From Clostridia bacterium (GTDB lineage: Bacteria > Bacillota > Clostridia > Oscillospirales > Acutalibacteraceae): a DNA stretch of 64,000 nucleotides. Below the pieces are notes generated by a model. The model was not told the DNA's origin and did no database searches. It saw nothing but the letters and a program-made list of their open reading frames with translations. Where the stretch lies: positions 21,898-85,897 of the forward strand of contig JAFWAC010000008.1 in the NCBI GenBank assembly GCA_017507805.1, in the 5' to 3' direction. Below are positions 26,832 through 34,780 of the stretch, in pieces. Position 1 is the first letter of the stretch. The number at the start of each line of letters is the position of its first letter. A program made the position numbers and the translations under genes.

Positions 26832-27500
26832 ATGACAAAAATATATCTTGTTCGCCATTGCGAAGCGATGGGTAATGTGAAACAGATTTTTCAAGGCACT
26901 ACCGATTGTGACATAAGCGATTTAGGCGGCAGACAGCTTGAATATTTAAGACGCCGCTTTGCAGATATTGAGCTTGATGCAGTTTATTCAAGTCCTTTAT
27001 TAAGGGCTAAAAAAACCGCACTTGCAATTATAGGTAAGAAAAGCATTGAGCTTAAAACAGATAACGGTCTTATTGAGCTTGACGGCGGCGTTGTTGAGGG
27101 TATGCCCTTTTTAGAGGCTTTTAACTCCGTTCCCGGGCTTTTGGATGTTTGGAAAAACCGTCCGCAGGATTTTGCACCTCCCGCAGGCGAAAGTATGCGC
27201 AGTGCTTATGCGCGAATTGACAGGACAGCCCAAAAAATAATTGCTGAAAATCGCGGAAAAGCGATTGCAGTTTCCTCACACGGAGGTATTCTGCGTTGTC
27301 TTCTTTGCAAATTTATAAAAAACGATATTGAATATCTTAATGATATACCCGGTCTTGAAAATACAGCCGTTTCACTCATCGAGCTTGATGACAACGGAAA
27401 TGTAAACGTTCCTGTTTTGAATGATATTTCCCATCTGCCGCAGGGACTTCTCAACCGTAAAAGCCGCGTTGCCGCTTATTTGACAGGTGATGATAAATGA
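26832..27500 (+). CDS. Histidine phosphatase (phosphoglycerate mutase-like)
   Basis: Branch 1 histidine phosphatase of 222 residues. It starts with the catalytic LVRHCEAMGN motif (H9) and has the second conserved histidine in AVSSHGGILRCL (near 152). The ATG at 26832 is preferred; a GTG at 26823 is in frame but would lie within about 2 bases of the inferred transcript start. The stop overlaps ruvX (ATGA). Substrate is unknown; relatives act on sugar phosphates or cobalamin precursors. Confidence 0.85.
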   Translation: MTKIYLVRHCEAMGNVKQIFQGTTDCDISDLGGRQLEYLRRRFADIELDAVYSSPLLRAKKTALAIIGKKSIELKTDNGLIELDGGVVEGMPFLEAFNSVPGLLDVWKNRPQDFAPPAGESMRSAYARIDRTAQKIIAENRGKAIAVSSHGGILRCLLCKFIKNDIEYLNDIPGLENTAVSLIELDDNGNVNVPVLNDISHLPQGLLNRKSRVAAYLTGDDK

Positions 27501-27922
27501 TTATAATGTCGGTGGATTTGGGAAAGGCACGCACAGGAATAGCCTATTCGGACAAAAGTGAAAGCTTTGCATTTCCGAAAACGGTGATTACAGAATATAA
27601 TACCGACCGCTTGGTTGAAAAAATATCTGCTGTTGCAAACGAGCTTTCGGCAGAGCTTATCGTTGTGGGTTATCCCAAAAATATGGACGGCAGTATCGGC
27701 TCACGCGCCGAGGAATGTAAAGAAATAGGAGAAAAAATCCAAGCCTTTAGCGGCAAGGAGGTTGTGATGTGGGACGAAAGATGTACCACCCTTTCAGCCC
27801 ACACTGCTCTCAACTTTACCGACACACGCGGAAAAAAACGCAAAAATGTTGTGGATGCCGTTGCGGCGGTGATAATTTTGGAGGATTATCTTTCCTACAA
27901 AAGGAATGTAAACGGTAAATAG
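27497..27922 (+). CDS. ruvX: RuvX/YqgF-type Holliday junction resolvase or pre-16S nuclease
   Basis: RNase H-fold nuclease of 141 residues. The start SVDLGKARTGIAYSD holds the first catalytic aspartate, VVGYPKNMDGSIGSRAEE is the central motif, and MWDERCTTLSA plus KNVVDAVAAVIIL carry the other acidic residues. YqgF proteins process the 5' end of 16S rRNA in E. coli. Start overlaps the upstream phosphatase stop by 4 bases. Confidence 0.93.
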   Translation: MIIMSVDLGKARTGIAYSDKSESFAFPKTVITEYNTDRLVEKISAVANELSAELIVVGYPKNMDGSIGSRAEECKEIGEKIQAFSGKEVVMWDERCTTLSAHTALNFTDTRGKKRKNVVDAVAAVIILEDYLSYKRNVNGK

Positions 27923-27984
27923 CTTGACCGGGCATACTGTAAAATCATTTAATACAAACATTTAATTTTTGAGGTGTGTTATTT

Positions 27985-28692
27985 ATGTTACTATATTATA
28001 TCCGTCACGGTGATCCTACCTACGACCCCGATTGCCTTACTCCGCTTGGTGAAAGACAGGCGGAGGCTATTGCAAAAAGGCTGTCATTATACGGTGTGGA
28101 CAAAATTTTTGCCTCCACCTCAAACAGAGCAAAGCAGACCGCCCGACCTACCTGCGAAATTCTGAAAAAGGATTTGGTTGAGCTTGATTTTTGCAACGAG
28201 GGTTATGCTTGGGCCGAACTGACAGTAGATACACCGTACGGCAAAAGATGGGCATTTAATTACCCGCCTGTTATGGAAATTTTCGCCACACAGGAGGTGC
28301 GGCAGTTGGGCGACCGTTGGTACGAGCATCCTGAGCTTGCCTTCCTAAAGGATGGTATCGACCGTATTCGCAGAGAAACAGACAGCTTTATATCAAAGCT
28401 TGGCTATGACCATATACCTGACACGGGTACATATAAGGTTCGCAATTCTAACGACCGCCGCATAGCACTATTTGCACATCAGGGCTTTGGATTGGCATTT
28501 TTGAGTTGCTTGCTTGATATTCCCTATCCAATGCTTGGCAGACATTTCGATATGACTCATACCGGAATGACGGTGATAGAATTTTCCGAAACCAACGGCT
28601 TATCACATCCGAAAATATTAACCCTTTCCTCTGATTCACACATCTACCGCGAGGGATTGCCTACAAAGTATAACAACATTTTATTATTTTAA
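27985..28692 (+). CDS. Second histidine phosphatase family protein
   Basis: Histidine phosphatase of 235 residues with an N-terminal LLYYIRHGDPTYDPD motif and a second histidine in ALFAHQGFGLAF (near 165). The ATG at 27985 is chosen because GAGGTG is centred 8 bases upstream; the open frame can be extended 3 codons. It is 62 bases after ruvX and ends at a convergent terminator. It is not closely similar to the phosphatase at 26832, so it is not a recent duplication. Confidence 0.85.
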   Translation: MLLYYIRHGDPTYDPDCLTPLGERQAEAIAKRLSLYGVDKIFASTSNRAKQTARPTCEILKKDLVELDFCNEGYAWAELTVDTPYGKRWAFNYPPVMEIFATQEVRQLGDRWYEHPELAFLKDGIDRIRRETDSFISKLGYDHIPDTGTYKVRNSNDRRIALFAHQGFGLAFLSCLLDIPYPMLGRHFDMTHTGMTVIEFSETNGLSHPKILTLSSDSHIYREGLPTKYNNILLF

Positions 28693-28720
28693 GTTATTTT
28701 GATAGCTACAGAACAACATA

Positions 28721-28751
28721 AAAAGGAGTGCTTCACAATGAGGCACTCCTT
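28721..28751 (-). terminator. Convergent terminator between histidine phosphatase and M18 peptidase
   Basis: A 9-bp stem (28723-28731 with 28743-28751, loop of 11) between two convergent genes. On the minus strand it is followed by TTTTTATG, giving a clear terminator for the prfA-M18 operon; the plus-strand side is only T-rich. Confidence 0.7.
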
Positions 28752-28770
28752 AATTTGTAATATTAAAATC

Positions 28771-30171
28771 TTATTTCATAAACTCATACATTGCGCGGTA
28801 GCACATATAGACATCTAATTTTGAGGTAGTTTCAAAGGGGGCGTGCATTGAAAGCACAGGCACACCGAGGTCAACCACATCGACACCCATATTCGCAATA
28901 TACATTGCAACCGTTCCGCCGCCGCCGATATCAACCTTACCGAGCTCGCCTGTCTGCCAGATAATTCCTGCGTTATCGAGCATAGCGCGCACACTTGCCA
29001 CATATTCCGCAGAAGCATCGGATGTGCCGGACTTTCCTCTCGCACCGGTATATTTTGTAACAACAACACCGTAATTAAGGAAAGATGCGTTTCTGCGCTC
29101 CATAACATCCTGGAAGGTGGGATCTGTTCCGGCATTAACATCGGCAGAAAGGCATTTTGAATTTCTCAAAGCAACGGTAGCATCTCCGCCCTGCATTTTT
29201 GCAAGGTCACCTATCACATACCGCAAAAAGTCGGATTCAAGACCTGTGTTACCCGCTGAACCGATTTCCTCCTTATCGGCAAGGATTGCAAGTGCTGTTT
29301 TTTCGGGTGCGTCAACCTCTAAAATGGCGGTCAATGCAGGATAAGCGCAAACCCTGTCATCCTGACCGTAAGCACCGATCATTGAACGGTCAATACCGAT
29401 ATCGCAAGCCTTGAAGGCAGGAACAAGCTCAAGCTCTGCCGAAAGAAAATCGCTTTCGGTAATTCCGTATTTCTCGTTAAACAGCTTTAAAACATTAAGC
29501 TTAACAAGCTCACTTCCCTTATCGTCTCTGAAGGGGTGACTACCGATTAAAACATTAAGCTCCTCGCCCTTTATACCCTCGTTTAAGGTTCTCTTGTTCT
29601 GCTCAGAAGCGAGGTGCGGCAAAAGGTCATTTATAACAAATTTAGGCTCATCGTCTGCTTCACCGATGCAAACCTCCTTAACCGTTCCGTCCTTAAGCGC
29701 AAAAACACCGTGCAATGCCAAAGGAATTGCCGTCCACTGATATTTTTTAATACCGCCGTAATAATGAGTTTTAAAGAGTGCCAGCTCAATTTCCTCGTAC
29801 AGAGGATTGGGCTTTAAATCAAGGCGGGGTGAGTCAATATGTGCCGCGGTGATATTAACACCCTTTTCAACCGGCTCCTTTCCGATAACCGCAAAGGCAA
29901 CCGTTTTTCCGCGATTGTTTACATATACCTTGTCGCCCGTCTTGTAGCTTTTACCGATTTCAAAAGGCACAAATCCCTTTGCTTCTGCCAATGCAACAGC
30001 GGCTTTAACAGCCTCGCGTTCGGTTTTCGCGTTATCAAGAAAGGCTTTGTAGCCCTCACAATAGCTGTCACTTAAAGCTAAGGTTTCATCAGTAGCAACA
30101 AGTCTGCCGTTTTTGCGCTTATTAAAAAGCGCTTCCTTTAAAATTTCTGCCTGTGATTTAGTTTGAGACAT
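28771..30171 (-). CDS. M18-family aminopeptidase
   Basis: Dinuclear zinc aminopeptidase of 466 residues with the family motifs: HIDSPRLDLKPNPLYE (about 95-110), the catalytic acidic pair in ADKEEIGSAGNTG (near 303), DVNAGTDPTF, and the C-terminal SMHAPFETTSKLDVY. It acts on N-terminal residues of peptides in the cytoplasm. Last gene of the DUF951-prfA-sua5-coaE-M18 run, followed by the terminator at 28721-28751. Confidence 0.92.
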   Translation of the reverse strand: MSQTKSQAEILKEALFNKRKNGRLVATDETLALSDSYCEGYKAFLDNAKTEREAVKAAVALAEAKGFVPFEIGKSYKTGDKVYVNNRGKTVAFAVIGKEPVEKGVNITAAHIDSPRLDLKPNPLYEEIELALFKTHYYGGIKKYQWTAIPLALHGVFALKDGTVKEVCIGEADDEPKFVINDLLPHLASEQNKRTLNEGIKGEELNVLIGSHPFRDDKGSELVKLNVLKLFNEKYGITESDFLSAELELVPAFKACDIGIDRSMIGAYGQDDRVCAYPALTAILEVDAPEKTALAILADKEEIGSAGNTGLESDFLRYVIGDLAKMQGGDATVALRNSKCLSADVNAGTDPTFQDVMERRNASFLNYGVVVTKYTGARGKSGTSDASAEYVASVRAMLDNAGIIWQTGELGKVDIGGGGTVAMYIANMGVDVVDLGVPVLSMHAPFETTSKLDVYMCYRAMYEFMK

Positions 30172-30191
30172 GGTGATTCTCCTTTTCTAAA

Positions 30192-30776
30192 TTAAATTTT
30201 TCCCATTATTTCGGTAATTATTTTTTGAAATTCGGCAACAAAGCTTTCGCCCTTACCGTTATTATAAATTATATAGTCTGCCCTATCCTTATAAAAGCTG
30301 TCGGGCTTTCCGGCGGATATTCTGAGCCTTGCCGCCGACAAATCAATACCATCCCTTTCGATTATGCGGTCAAGGCGGATTTCCAAATCGGCAAGCACTG
30401 CTACCGTAGCATTGCAAACCGAATTAATTCCGCTTTCAAAAAGTGTCGGTGCATCAAGCAACACCCTCTCGGTATCGGCTTCCTTTAAAACCAAAGCGGA
30501 AACGAAGGGCAAAAGGGTTTTGTTTAAAAGCTCGGTGCTTTCAGCATCCTTGAATGCTCTCTGCGCCAATTCCTTACGGTTTAAGGTACCGTCACAGTTA
30601 AGTATTCCCTCGCCAAAGGCTTTTACAACTGCCGCCAAGCCCTCGGTACCCTTTTCAACAGCTTTTCGCGCAGTTTTATCGCAGTCTATCACCTTGAAGC
30701 CAAAGTCTTCCGCAGCTTTGGAAACCATACTTTTTCCGGCACCGGTAGGGCCTGTAAGACCGATAACGATTTTCAT
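30192..30776 (-). CDS. coaE: Dephospho-CoA kinase
   Basis: Last step of coenzyme A synthesis: phosphorylates the 3'-OH of dephospho-CoA. The 194 residues have the P-loop GLTGPTGAGKSMVS (6-19), the DCDKTAR motif (36-42) and the lid region RISAGKPDSFYKDRADYIIYNNG. It lies between sua5 and the M18 peptidase in one operon. Confidence 0.94.
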   Translation of the reverse strand: MKIVIGLTGPTGAGKSMVSKAAEDFGFKVIDCDKTARKAVEKGTEGLAAVVKAFGEGILNCDGTLNRKELAQRAFKDAESTELLNKTLLPFVSALVLKEADTERVLLDAPTLFESGINSVCNATVAVLADLEIRLDRIIERDGIDLSAARLRISAGKPDSFYKDRADYIIYNNGKGESFVAEFQKIITEIMGKI

Positions 30777-30813
30777 ACCCTTAAACTTTCCTTTCTGCCA
30801 ATTACAACAGTCT

Positions 30814-31836
30814 CTAAAGAGTTATCACTCTGAATGCCGCGGCGCGCAATAAACGGTTATAAACCGCAAGCCCCACACCGTTTTTGGACGGTGCGTGAAT
30901 ATAAACCTGCTTCACACCCAAATCATCCACACGGCGAAGCACAGAAAAAACCTCATGCGCTAAGGTGAACTCATTTTCGGATGTACCGTAGCAAAGCTTT
31001 GGCACGGTTATACCGTCCGCCTCCTCCGCAAAGCAGATTGCGGCACTGTCCGGCTTTGAATTGACAAGCCCTGCAAAATCAGCACTGTTACCCTCGACAA
31101 GGAAAGCCTCTGTCTTGGGGGCGTAATGCTTATATTTCACTCCGGGGGATTCTACCCTCGCGTCCTTTTCAGGCTCTGCTAAAACAGCGCTGTCAATTAC
31201 CAAATCGGGCAAAATTTCGCGTAATTGCTCTGCCGTTACTGCACCCGGCCGCAAAAGCCTTGGCGGATTACAGCAAAAGGAAACAACGGTTGATTCTACC
31301 CCGATTGCACATTCCTCGGAAAAAATGATTGCGTCTATTTTGCCGTCCAAATCAGCTTCAACATGCTCTGCCTTGGTGGGGCTTGGGCTTCCCGATGTGT
31401 TGGCAGAGGGTGCCGCTAAGGGCAAGCCTGAAACGGTTATAACATCAAGTGCTACCGAATTATCAGGCATACGCACCGCAACGGTATTTAAACCTGCCGA
31501 AACCGATTTTGCGGTTTTATCTGTTCTTTCAAGCACCATTGTAAGCGGACCGGGCCAAAATTTTTCGGCGCACAAAAGCGCCTTTTCGGGAATATTTTGC
31601 GCTATTTCAAAAAGTGTATCCATACTGCTTATATGCACTATCAGCGGATTATCCTGCGGTCTGCCCTTGGCGGTGAAAACCTTTTTTATTGCGTTGTCAT
31701 CCAATGCGGATGCCGCCAGACCGTAAACCGTTTCGGTGGGAATAGCAACTATACCGCCGTTTTTAAGAATAGCGGCAGATTTTTCAACCGTCTCCCTGTA
31801 AGCCGAGGCTTCGGTTTTAAGCTTTTGGGTATTCAT
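30814..31836 (-). CDS. Threonylcarbamoyl-AMP synthase (Sua5 type)
   Basis: Makes threonylcarbamoyl-AMP for the t6A37 modification of ANN-decoding tRNAs. The 340 residues contain the YrdC-like domain (ILKNGGIVAIPTETVYGLAA, RPQDNPLIVHI, SAPSANTSGSPSPT) and the C-terminal Sua5 domain (SPGVKYKHYAPK), so it is the longer two-domain form. It begins 3 bases after the prfA stop. Confidence 0.94.
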   Translation of the reverse strand: MNTQKLKTEASAYRETVEKSAAILKNGGIVAIPTETVYGLAASALDDNAIKKVFTAKGRPQDNPLIVHISSMDTLFEIAQNIPEKALLCAEKFWPGPLTMVLERTDKTAKSVSAGLNTVAVRMPDNSVALDVITVSGLPLAAPSANTSGSPSPTKAEHVEADLDGKIDAIIFSEECAIGVESTVVSFCCNPPRLLRPGAVTAEQLREILPDLVIDSAVLAEPEKDARVESPGVKYKHYAPKTEAFLVEGNSADFAGLVNSKPDSAAICFAEEADGITVPKLCYGTSENEFTLAHEVFSVLRRVDDLGVKQVYIHAPSKNGVGLAVYNRLLRAAAFRVITL

Positions 31837-31839
31837 ACA

Positions 31840-32913
31840 TTACTCCTGCTCAGATTTCAATGCTTCGGTGCGGTAATGGGTTATAAGCGCATCTACAACC
31901 TCATCCAAATCGCCGTTAAGCACCTGCTCAAGCTTATAGAGTGTAAGACCTATTCTGTGGTCGGTCACTCTGCCCTGAGGATAGTTATAGGTTCTTATTC
32001 TTTCGCTGCGGTCGCCTGTGCCGACCTGCGATTTTCTGTCAGACGCGATTGCCTCATCGTGCTCGCGCTGTGCGGCATCAAGCAAACGGGAACGCAATAT
32101 TTTCATTGCCTTGTCCTTGTTTTTGAACTGACTGCGCTCGTCCTGACACTCAACAACCGTACCTGTCGGTAAATGGGTAATTCTGATAGCAGACGAGGTC
32201 TTGTTGATATGCTGACCGCCCGCACCCGATGAACGGAAGGTATCAATTTTCAAATCCGCAGGATTGATATCAAGCTCAACATCCTCGGCTTCGGGAAGCA
32301 CTGCCACCGTTACGGTTGAGGTGTGAATTCTGCCCTGTGTTTCGGTGTCAGGCACGCGCTGAACACGGTGAACTCCGCTTTCATACTTAAAGCGGGAATA
32401 TGCACCGTCACCCTCAATCATAAAGCTGACCTCTTTGTAACCGCCAAGCTCTGTTTCGTTGGCATTTACAACCTCAATACTCCAGCCGCGGCTTTCCGCA
32501 TACATAGTATACATTCTGTAAAGCGAGCCTGCAAACAGCGCCGCCTCCTCACCGCCTGCGCCGCCACGGATTTCCACAATAACATTCTTTTCGTCATTAG
32601 GGTCTTTAGGCAGTAAAAGAATTTTCAGCTCTGCCGAGCAGCTTTCTATTTTTTCCTTAGCCTCGCGCAGCTCCTCATCGGCAAGCTCCTTTAATTCCTT
32701 ATCAAGTCCCGGCTCGGCAAGAATTTCCAAAGCGCCTGCCTCTGCCGCCTTTGCCGCCGCATATTCGCGATATTTTTCAACTATCGGTGTAAGCTCGCTG
32801 TGCTCCTTCATAAGCTTTCTGAAAAGCTCATTATCCGAAACCACCTCGGGGTGGCTTAATTCCTCACCTATTTGTTCATAACGGTTTACAACCGCTTCAA
32901 GCTTATCAAACAT
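31840..32913 (-). CDS. prfA: Peptide chain release factor 1
   Basis: Recognises UAA and UAG stop codons and triggers peptide release. The 357 residues carry the GGQ catalytic motif (232-234, in [10 protein letters not shown]) and the stop-recognition tripeptide PDT at 188-190, the PxT form that distinguishes RF1 from RF2. In the DUF951-prfA-sua5-coaE operon; overlaps DUF951 by one base. Confidence 0.97.
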   Translation of the reverse strand: MFDKLEAVVNRYEQIGEELSHPEVVSDNELFRKLMKEHSELTPIVEKYREYAAAKAAEAGALEILAEPGLDKELKELADEELREAKEKIESCSAELKILLLPKDPNDEKNVIVEIRGGAGGEEAALFAGSLYRMYTMYAESRGWSIEVVNANETELGGYKEVSFMIEGDGAYSRFKYESGVHRVQRVPDTETQGRIHTSTVTVAVLPEAEDVELDINPADLKIDTFRSSGAGGQHINKTSSAIRITHLPTGTVVECQDERSQFKNKDKAMKILRSRLLDAAQREHDEAIASDRKSQVGTGDRSERIRTYNYPQGRVTDHRIGLTLYKLEQVLNGDLDEVVDALITHYRTEALKSEQE

Positions 32914-33107
32914 TATTCTGCTTCTCCGTTTAATTTAATTATTTTTTTTAAGCTTTTTTCTGCCTTAGCGCGAGGCACCATAACCTCATGACCGCAACCG
33001 TCACAGCGAAGCTTAAAATCCATACCTATACGGGTAACCGTAAATGTATCTGCACCGCAAGGGTGCTTTTTTTTCATTAAAAGTCTGTCCCCTACCTGTA
33101 TATCCAC
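32913..33107 (-). CDS. DUF951 small zinc-ribbon-like protein
   Basis: A 64-residue protein beginning with GTG (GGAGG 7 bases upstream) that matches the DUF951 family: [18 protein letters not shown], then [14 protein letters not shown]. The three cysteines and histidines suggest a small metal-binding site. DUF951 genes often sit near translation genes in Firmicutes, here directly before prfA. Function unknown. Confidence 0.88.
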   Translation of the reverse strand: MDIQVGDRLLMKKKHPCGADTFTVTRIGMDFKLRCDGCGHEVMVPRAKAEKSLKKIIKLNGEAE

Positions 33108-33141
33108 GAAAAAACCTCCGCAAACAAGAATACGATATATT

Positions 33142-33170
33142 ATTATATACTAATTTTTCCTTTATGGCAA
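33142..33170 (-). promoter_or_regulatory. SigA-type promoter of the DUF951-prfA-sua5-coaE-M18 operon
   Basis: TTGCCA (33165-33170) and TATAAT (33142-33147) with 17-base spacing on the minus strand, about 35 bases before the GTG start of DUF951. Confidence 0.8.
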
Positions 33171-33258
33171 GTATTAACAAATAAAATATGTTTATAACTC
33201 TTTCAAATGATGTTTGATATACCGCAGGGCGCCTGTTCCTGCGAAAACAATTCAATTC

Positions 33259-33293
33259 AAAAAAAAGAAAAGACTTGAAATTCAAGTCTTTTC
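33259..33293 (-). terminator. Rho-independent terminator after the CotF-like gene
   Basis: A long stem (33267-33279 with 33281-33293; realistically 11 bp with a 5-base loop) followed on the minus strand by eight T. It ends transcription from the CotF-like gene before the DUF951 promoter. The remaining 33171-33258 holds a short GC-rich CGCAGG...CCTGCG inverted repeat at about 33223-33243 and nothing else I recognise. Confidence 0.8.
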
Positions 33294-33358
33294 GATAGGG
33301 TAGAGCAAATAATCGCAACACCGTTTTAAAAAGGCGGATTTTTTTCTCCCCTAAGCAT

Positions 33359-33817
33359 TTATGAATACATATTATTCACAGACATATAATCATAAATTGC
33401 CTTGCCGTGTTGCTGTTCTTCCTTTTGAATGTGGTTGAGTGTGTCCCTTATCGCCTGCTCCTTAAATTCAAAAATACATGTATCATAAAGTGAAGAAACA
33501 TGCTTTTCGTCTGCCAAAAGGTCAGCGCAAAGGTAGGCATCTGCCTGTTTGTCGGGTGTGTCACCCATTCCGTAATTTGAGGTAAAGGTTGTTTTTACCG
33601 ACTGCGCGCTTCCCTGTGACGGCTGAGCAGTATTACCGTTTTCGATTTGGGTAATGGTGTTAAGATGCTGTTGTTCAACATTGGCAATCGAAGTGAAAAG
33701 CTCCTTCAGTTGCGGGTCAAGTGCTGATGATGCGTACTTTGTGTATTTTTCAACACAAAGCTTTTCCTGAGATTTTAAATCGCTCAGGAGTGTTGTTTCT
33801 TTCTGTGTTAATTGCAA
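33359..33817 (-). CDS. CotF-family spore coat / ferritin-like protein
   Basis: A 152-residue helical protein of the CotF-like coat family (ferritin-like fold). Two helical halves show the repeated pattern (LTQKETTLLSDLKSQEKLCVEKY and DLLADEKHVSSLYDTCIFE), with glutamates and histidines spaced as in four-helix bundles (VEQQHLNTI, EEQQHGKAI). The start is taken as TTG at 33817 with GAGGTGAT just upstream; a GTG at 33826 lies inside that ribosome site. The ribosome site is itself inside a terminator hairpin (33816-33852). Probably expressed in the mother cell during sporulation. Confidence 0.82.
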   Translation of the reverse strand: MQLTQKETTLLSDLKSQEKLCVEKYTKYASSALDPQLKELFTSIANVEQQHLNTITQIENGNTAQPSQGSAQSVKTTFTSNYGMGDTPDKQADAYLCADLLADEKHVSSLYDTCIFEFKEQAIRDTLNHIQKEEQQHGKAIYDYMSVNNMYS

Positions 33818-33852
33818 AAAAATCACCTCGGAAATTAGCTTTTCCGAGGTGA
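33816..33852 (-). terminator. Terminator hairpin overlapping the CotF-like gene start
   Basis: A 12-bp perfect stem (33823-33834 with 33841-33852, loop of 6) followed on the minus strand by seven T (33822-33816). It begins 7 bases after the AEC transporter stop. The downstream arm contains GAGGTGA, the ribosome site of the CotF-like gene, and the T-run includes its TTG start codon. It therefore both ends the upstream operon and would mask the coat gene start in read-through RNA. Confidence 0.85.
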
Positions 33853-33859
33853 AGCTGTT

Positions 33860-34777
33860 TTATGCAATATATTGAGTCAGTGTGATTATAGCAGGCATTG
33901 TCACAAGAGATAAAACCGTACTCAAGGACACCATATTAACCGAAAGCTCGGTATCGGCAGAAAACTTTGATGAAAACATGGTTGTTATTGCCGCTGTGGG
34001 GGCACTGCAGGAGATTACAGAGGATACAAGCATTATACCCCTTATACCGCAAAGATACATAACCCCAAGCGAAATCAGCGGAAAAACCACCAGCTTAAGC
34101 GCAATCGCAAAAATACATTTAATATCTTTAAGTCCCTTAAAAAGGTTGCTCTGCACCAGATGATAGCCGATTATTATCATGGGAAGCGGTGTGTTAAGAG
34201 ATGCGAGATACGATATAGGCTCGGAAATTATTTTCGGAACTGGTATTGACAAAAGGAATATCACGAGTCCTACCGCCAAGCCTATTATACCGGGATTTAT
34301 TATCAGCTTTTTTGGGGTGAGGTATTTTTTATCGCCACTCATTAGGATAATGCCGTAGCTCCAGATAAAAAGCTGGAATATCGAAATAAAGGACGAGCCG
34401 TAGAAAACGCCGGTATCCCCTAAAAGCGCCTGTTGCAGTGGGATTGACATATATCCGCAGTTAGAAAATATTACCCCGAACTGCAAAACCCTCTCGCTTG
34501 CCTTTTCCTTGGAATGCAGAAGCAAGCGGCTTAAAATTATAAAGCCCAGATGCACACAAAAGGCAATAAGAAAGCTTATAAGCAGATTTTTAAGAACCGA
34601 AGCCTCAAATTCCCTTATGAACGATTTTATTATAACACAGGGGGTAACAAGAATGAGCACCAAGTCGGTGACGCTTTTAACACCCTTATCGGTTAAAACA
34701 CCGCCCTTGGTTAAAACTGCACCCAGAATTATAAGAATGAGTAAAATAATCACCTGTGTGAGAACATTAATAAACAT
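33860..34777 (-). CDS. AEC-family (auxin efflux carrier-like) permease
   Basis: Integral membrane transporter of 305 residues with about ten hydrophobic segments. It has the family's start ITQVIILLILIILGAVLTKGG-like pattern, the FGVIFSNCGYMSIPL segment (about 100-114) and SCSAPTAAITTMFS near 267. Family members export or import organic acids such as malate; the substrate is unknown. Starts 3 bases after galT. Confidence 0.85.
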   Translation of the reverse strand: MFINVLTQVIILLILIILGAVLTKGGVLTDKGVKSVTDLVLILVTPCVIIKSFIREFEASVLKNLLISFLIAFCVHLGFIILSRLLLHSKEKASERVLQFGVIFSNCGYMSIPLQQALLGDTGVFYGSSFISIFQLFIWSYGIILMSGDKKYLTPKKLIINPGIIGLAVGLVIFLLSIPVPKIISEPISYLASLNTPLPMIIIGYHLVQSNLFKGLKDIKCIFAIALKLVVFPLISLGVMYLCGIRGIMLVSSVISCSAPTAAITTMFSSKFSADTELSVNMVSLSTVLSLVTMPAIITLTQYIA

Positions 34778-34780
34778 TTT

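Noticed and set aside
31840-32913. PDT instead of PAT or PVT in RF1 as an altered stop-codon reading
   Set aside because: The middle residue of the PxT tripeptide varies among normal RF1 proteins; TGA, TAA and TAG all occur as stops here.
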